A DNA stretch of 8,277 nt from Campylobacterales bacterium (GTDB lineage: Bacteria > Campylobacterota > Campylobacteria > Campylobacterales > QNZT01), in assembly GCA_027080605.1 (NCBI GenBank), contig JALWRO010000061.1, positions 1-8,277 of the forward strand, written 5' to 3'. Positions 5,130 through 8,277 of the stretch are shown here, piece after piece; the stretch's first letter is position 1; each line of letters starts with the position of its first letter. Made by a program: the position numbers and the translations under genes. The notes under the pieces were generated by a model. The model had not been told where the DNA came from. It ran no database searches and worked only from the letters and a program-made list of their open reading frames with translations.

Positions 5130-6184
5130 ACTGCTTTGTTCTGACTTTTGTAGACGAAAGCAAGCACTTCCGCAACAGCCTGGTAAAAGTTTTCGGGGAT
5201 CATTTCGTCTATATCGCATTTGGCATAGAGTTCCCGTGCCAGTGGCGGGTTTTCCACTATCTGGATAAGATTTTTCCGTCCGATTTCTTTGATTTTCAGT
5301 GCCATATTGTCAACCCCCTTGGCTATGACTCTGGGAGCATTTTCCCGCTCTTTATCGTAACGTAAAGCGACGGCATAGTGTGTCGGGTTGGTGATGATCA
5401 CATCGGCGGAAGGGATTTCTGCCATCATCCGTTTTTGTGCCATCTCCATCTGAATTTTTTTGATACGTGCTTTGACCTGTGGATCACCTTCCATCTGTTT
5501 GTATTCATCTTTCACTTCCTGTTTGCTCATACGCAAATCTTTAAAGTATTGAAAACGTACGATCATCAGATCGATCATCGCCAGTACAAAGAGGATCATC
5601 AACATGACAGCGACAAGCATGATGATTTTTTCAATCAGCCAGCCTATCTGATGTTCGAGACTGAAATTGATCACTGTCGGCAGTTCATGAATATCTTGAA
5701 TGAGATAGTAAAAAGCCACAGCAAAGACAATCGCTATTTTGGCGGTAATTTTCACTCCCTCTATCAATTTTTTCATAGAAAAGAGTTTGCCGAAACCTTT
5801 GATGGGATCAATTTTTTTCAGATCGGGTTTGAGCGGTTTGGTAGTAAAAACGAAACCGAATTGCACAACAGAAGCGAGTACGCCTGCAAGCGCTACAATC
5901 GCGGCAATGGGGATAATCATGAAGACCAGTTCTTTGAGAGTATTAAGACCGATTTCAAAAGCGACCCGGGGTGTCAGTTCAATACCGATAAATGTGCTGT
6001 AGTAATGGTACAGATGCTCAATACGGGAAGTCAGAAATGATGTGGCGAAGTAGACGACTACCACGGCAACCACCAGTGTCAGAAAAGCACTGGTGTCCTG
6101 ACTTCGGGGAACGTTTCCCTCCTTTTTGGCATCTTCGAGTTTCTTCGAGGAGGGTTCTTCGGTTTTCTCAGCGTCGTCTGCCAT
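5126..6184 (-). CDS. flhB: flagellar type III secretion switch protein FlhB
   Basis: A 352-residue inner-membrane component of the flagellar type III export gate; it switches substrate class from rod/hook to filament proteins. The N-terminus (EKTEEPSSKKLEDAKKEGNVPRS, in two parts 6-17 and 18-28) is the standard FlhB opening. Four membrane segments lie near 33-53, 84-113, 145-163 and 184-209. The cytoplasmic domain carries NPTH at 266-269, the self-cleavage site between Asn266 and Pro267, followed by HYAVALRYD. Length is normal and the C-terminal tail after the cleaved domain is short. The ATG at 6182-6184 lies 6 bp after the nadC stop with only a weak AAAAGAG upstream, so translation probably depends on coupling to nadC. 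The 3' end overlaps the convergent integrase fragment by 4 bp. The nad-operon location is unlike the classic flhB-flhA arrangement. The NPTH region and N-terminus favour FlhB over virulence SctU homologues. Confidence 0.95.
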   Translation of the reverse strand: MADDAEKTEEPSSKKLEDAKKEGNVPRSQDTSAFLTLVVAVVVVYFATSFLTSRIEHLYHYYSTFIGIELTPRVAFEIGLNTLKELVFMIIPIAAIVALAGVLASVVQFGFVFTTKPLKPDLKKIDPIKGFGKLFSMKKLIEGVKITAKIAIVFAVAFYYLIQDIHELPTVINFSLEHQIGWLIEKIIMLVAVMLMILFVLAMIDLMIVRFQYFKDLRMSKQEVKDEYKQMEGDPQVKARIKKIQMEMAQKRMMAEIPSADVIITNPTHYAVALRYDKERENAPRVIAKGVDNMALKIKEIGRKNLIQIVENPPLARELYAKCDIDEMIPENFYQAVAEVLAFVYKSQNKAV

Positions 6185-6190
6185 ACTCTT

Positions 6191-7015
6191 TTATCTGTTG
6201 TCTATGCGCATTGAAAAATCGAGCCATACGGCTTTGTGGATAAGACTACCGCTGCTGATTGCATCGACACCGGTTTGGGCATACTGGACAATATTCTCTT
6301 TGGTAATATTACCGCTTGCTTCGATCAGGACATGGGGATGGTTCTCTTTGCGATACGCCACGACTTCCAGAATCTCATCGATTTGCATATTGTCACACAT
6401 GATCAGATCTGCACCGCTGCTCATTGCATTTTTCGCCGCATCGACACTTTCACATTCGACTTCTATTTTGGAAGTGTAGGGAATGCGTTTTCGTGCTTGT
6501 TCAATGAACAGATGCAGGTCGTCGATGGCAGCGAGGTGTGTATCTTTGAGCATCAGACAGTCGTCGAGTCCCAGTCTGTGATTGGTTCCGCCTCCGCACC
6601 TGACGGCATACTTCTCCATAACGCGCAAACCGGGACGTGTTTTTCGGGTATCCAGCAATTTGACATCGTAGCCTTTGACCAGTTTGACAAAATTTGCAGT
6701 ATTGGTACTGATACCGCTGCAGTGCTGCATGATGTTCAAAATGACACGCTCGTACATCAGTACACGATTGACTTCACCTCTGACATAGCAGATGACGTCG
6801 CCTTTTTTGATTTGATTGCCGTCGAATACCAGAAATTCTATTTCAATATGTTCCATCTCGCCCAGCTCTTTGATATAGAGCTTGCCGGAGAAAACACCGT
6901 CTTCTTTTGCAATGACTTTCGCTTCCACCTGGCGCCTGTCACTGACGAGAGAAAAAAGGTCGCCGCGTCCTATGTCTTCAAGTATTGCTTCTCTGACTAC
7001 CTCTTTGACCCTCAT
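6191..7015 (-). CDS. nadC: nicotinate-nucleotide pyrophosphorylase (quinolinate phosphoribosyltransferase)
   Basis: A 274-residue cytosolic enzyme that converts quinolinate and PRPP to nicotinate mononucleotide, CO2 and pyrophosphate, the third step of de novo NAD synthesis. Visible family motifs are LEDIGRGDL at 12-20, ERVILNIMQHCSGIST at 89-104, LDTRKTRPGLR at 121-131, KYAVRCGGGTNHRLGL at 135-150 (H146, R147), LKDTH at 156-160 (K157), VEVE-type acidic strand IEVECES at 184-190, CDNM at 207-210 and EASGNI at 232-237. All expected substrate-binding basic and acidic residues appear present and the length is normal. The ATG overlaps the nadA TGA (ATGA); AAAGGAT, lying within the last nadA codons, is the ribosome site. 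The gene product uses the quinolinate made by NadA next door. Confidence 0.96.
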   Translation of the reverse strand: MRVKEVVREAILEDIGRGDLFSLVSDRRQVEAKVIAKEDGVFSGKLYIKELGEMEHIEIEFLVFDGNQIKKGDVICYVRGEVNRVLMYERVILNIMQHCSGISTNTANFVKLVKGYDVKLLDTRKTRPGLRVMEKYAVRCGGGTNHRLGLDDCLMLKDTHLAAIDDLHLFIEQARKRIPYTSKIEVECESVDAAKNAMSSGADLIMCDNMQIDEILEVVAYRKENHPHVLIEASGNITKENIVQYAQTGVDAISSGSLIHKAVWLDFSMRIDNR

Positions 7016-8019
7016 ATTTCAAACATCCTTTCCAGTGCAACTTTTGCCCATTTTCGTACTTCCGTATCTACCTGAATCTCTGTAATAATACGATCTTCCT
7101 TGATCGAGAGCAGGGTATCATGAAGATCCTGGAGCGTGGTTTCATTCATAGTCGGGCATTCCGGCTTGGTGGAAGAGAGTACGTAAGTGTTTCTTTTTCG
7201 CAAACGGTTGACAAGGTTAAACTCGGTACCGACAGCAACTTTTTGTTCCGGGTCGAGTTCTTTGATATAGTTGATAATCTGGCTTGTTGATCCGACAAAA
7301 TCACATGCATCGCACACTTCGGGTTTACACTCCGGATGGGCAATGACTTTGATGCCGGGATATTTGTTTCTGTAAAATTCGACATCTTCGACTTCAAAGA
7401 GCTGGTGGACTGAACAAAAGCCGTTGTAGCAGATAATATCCGCTTCATTTGGATCGGTACCGTCATCGACGACGCACGATTTCAATCCCATTTGGTTAGC
7501 GATATTTTGTCCCAGACACTGATCCGGTACAAAGAGGATTTTTTTACCGCTGTTGAGCCCTTTGGTGATAATCTTTTTGGCATTGGAACTGGTACAGACC
7601 ATACCGCCCATCTCTCCAACTCTCGCTTTGACTTCGGCTGAAGAGTTGATGTAGGTAATAGGCAGAATATCCTCTTTTTTGATACCGGCTTCTTCCAGAA
7701 TTTTGACATTTTTATCATAGTGTAAACCGTCGATCATTTTTGCCATGGCACAGCAGGCAATTTTAGGCATCAGTACCCGTTTTTCAGGCGAAAGTATCTT
7801 GACACTCTCCCCCATAAAGCCGACGCCGCAGAAAATCAGAAAGGGATTTTTGTCTTCCATCGCCATCTGCGCAAGCTGTAAACTGTCTCCGCTGAAGTCT
7901 GCTAATTCAAATACTTCATCTTTTTGGTAATAGTGTGCAACTATTGTAACATCAAGTTCTTCTTTGAGTTTGAGTATTTCTTCTTTGAGTTTGGTATTGT
8001 CCATGACTGCATTTTCCAA
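7012..8019 (-). CDS. nadA: quinolinate synthase NadA
   Basis: A 335-residue iron-sulfur enzyme that condenses iminoaspartate with dihydroxyacetone phosphate to give quinolinate. Motifs in order are AHYYQ at 28-32, GDSLQLA at 44-50, CGVGFMGESV at 64-73, INSSAEVKA at 124-132, TSSNA at 143-147, PDQCLGQN at 165-172, GFCSVH at 200-205, HPECKPEV at 228-235, VGSTSQI at 242-248, GTEFNLV at 264-270 and ECPTMNETTL at 287-296. The three cluster cysteines expected for the family are Cys90, Cys231 and Cys288; Cys89 beside the first replaces the usual Gly. The chosen start is TTG at 8017-8019, with AAGGAT at 8026-8031 six bases upstream. The alternative ATG at 8002-8004 would remove five residues but has poorer ribosome-site spacing. 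It is the first gene of nadA-nadC-flhB. No L-aspartate oxidase (nadB) gene is in the window. Confidence 0.96.
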   Translation of the reverse strand: MENAVMDNTKLKEEILKLKEELDVTIVAHYYQKDEVFELADFSGDSLQLAQMAMEDKNPFLIFCGVGFMGESVKILSPEKRVLMPKIACCAMAKMIDGLHYDKNVKILEEAGIKKEDILPITYINSSAEVKARVGEMGGMVCTSSNAKKIITKGLNSGKKILFVPDQCLGQNIANQMGLKSCVVDDGTDPNEADIICYNGFCSVHQLFEVEDVEFYRNKYPGIKVIAHPECKPEVCDACDFVGSTSQIINYIKELDPEQKVAVGTEFNLVNRLRKRNTYVLSSTKPECPTMNETTLQDLHDTLLSIKEDRIITEIQVDTEVRKWAKVALERMFEI

Positions 8020-8057
8020 AATGTAATCCTTGTGTAGTTTTTGTTTTTTATAACGAT

Positions 8058-8063
8058 ACTATA
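8058..8063 (-). promoter_or_regulatory. candidate -10 box of the nadA-nadC-flhB operon
   Basis: On the minus strand TATAGT (5 of 6 to TATAAT) would start transcription near 8051, leaving a leader of about 30 bases that contains the AAGGAT ribosome site. No -35 match is present at the right distance; instead an AT-tract lies upstream (8078-8089), as is common in Campylobacterota promoters. TATAAA at 8047-8052 is a competing choice. Confidence 0.4.
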
Positions 8064-8091
8064 CCTAAACTCTATATAAAAAAAATTAAGT

Positions 8092-8097
8092 TATAAT
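8092..8097 (+). promoter_or_regulatory. -10 box of the plsY promoter
   Basis: A perfect TATAAT lies on the plus strand with an A/T-tract just upstream and no -35 consensus. Transcription would start near 8104-8107, about 20 bases before the plsY ATG, in front of the AAGGAA ribosome site (8115-8120). The 105-bp space between nadA and plsY holds promoters facing both ways. Confidence 0.55.
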
Positions 8098-8124
8098 CCG
8101 CCCTCTATGACATTAAGGAAACCA

Positions 8125-8277
8125 ATGCTTGACTTTTTATCAAATACCAATATCCAATTTTATCTGCTGGCGTATCTTGTGGGAAGTATCCCTTTCGGGT
8201 TAATCCTTGCCAAACTCTTTGCCGGAGTAGATATTAAAAAAGAGGGGAGCGGCAATATCGGTGCGACCAACGTACTG
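8125..8277 (+). CDS. plsY: glycerol-3-phosphate acyltransferase PlsY, N-terminal part (runs off the window)
   Basis: The first 51 codons of the integral membrane enzyme that moves an acyl group from acyl-phosphate to glycerol 3-phosphate, making lysophosphatidate, the first step of phospholipid synthesis. The first membrane helix (about 11-31) contains the family signature YLVGSIPFGLILAK at 17-30. It is followed by the conserved loop GSGNIGATNVL at 41-51, part of the phosphate/glycerol-3-phosphate binding region. ATG 8125-8127 has AAGGA five bases upstream. An in-frame ATG at 8107 lacks a ribosome site and sits at the predicted transcription start, so it is not preferred. The gene is transcribed divergently from nadA and its 3' part lies beyond base 8277. 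Confidence 0.93.
   Translation, partial: MLDFLSNTNIQFYLLAYLVGSIPFGLILAKLFAGVDIKKEGSGNIGATNVL

Noticed and set aside
5378..6040. Plus-strand open frame of 220 codons opposite flhB
   Set aside because: It is antisense to flhB with a His/Asp/Phe-rich translation typical of a reverse-strand shadow.
6236..7075. Long plus-strand open frame of 279 codons opposite nadC
   Set aside because: It is antisense to nadC, which has complete family motifs; its translation resembles no known domain and it has no clear ribosome site.
1..8277. CRISPR array, tRNA, rRNA, complete insertion sequence or riboswitch
   Set aside because: No regularly spaced repeats, no tRNA-like cloverleaf, no transposase and no recognisable riboswitch leader were seen; nearly all sequence is accounted for by genes.

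Overview
The window looks like a chromosomal segment of a Campylobacterota (Epsilonproteobacteria) bacterium, probably of the Sulfurovum/Sulfurimonas/Sulfuricurvum kind. This is inferred from overall protein character, tight ATGA-coupled operons, a flagellar FlhB, and promoters with good -10 boxes but often no -35 box. No rRNA or marker gene is present to prove it. Coding is dense: nine complete genes that are confidently real, one complete integrase-like fragment, and two genes cut by the window edges. All genes run on the minus strand except the integrase fragment and plsY.

Region A (1-1053, minus): a DHH/DHHA1 phosphoesterase of the NrnA (oligoribonuclease/pAp phosphatase) type, starting at TTG. 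It overlaps by 4 bp the start of another gene that leaves the window at base 1. Region B (1054-3761, minus): a compact four-gene operon behind a textbook extended -10 promoter (3733-3761). In order of transcription it encodes a DUF2238/YjdF-like membrane protein, a small DUF2905 membrane protein, a CDP-alcohol phosphatidyltransferase-family enzyme, and an HI0933/BaiN-type flavoprotein. Every junction overlaps or is only a few bases wide.

Region C (3762-5129) is the accessory part. Its base composition drops to about 28-42% G+C in sampled lines, and to about 18-30% in the intergenic stretch, against about 47-55% in sampled lines of the flanking genes. It holds a PKD-like lipoprotein gene (minus), a 255-bp AT-rich divergent intergenic region packed with inverted repeats, and a 116-codon plus-strand ORF. 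That ORF is the N-terminal core-binding (SAM-like) domain of an integron-integrase-type tyrosine recombinase, ending just where the catalytic domain should begin. The arrangement resembles an integron (intI, att region, divergent passenger gene), but no catalytic domain and no recognisable attC were found.

Region D (5126-8019, minus): nadA-nadC-flhB, i.e. quinolinate synthase and quinolinate phosphoribosyltransferase (de novo NAD synthesis) followed 6 bp later by the flagellar export switch protein FlhB. The flhB stop codon overlaps the integrase-fragment stop in a shared TTAA. Region E (8020-8277): a 105-bp divergent promoter region, then the first 51 codons of plsY (glycerol-3-phosphate acyltransferase) on the plus strand.

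Nothing in the window proves a new system. The best candidates for a second look are the catalytic-domain-less integrase with its dyad-rich neighbour region, and the four-gene membrane/flavoprotein operon.
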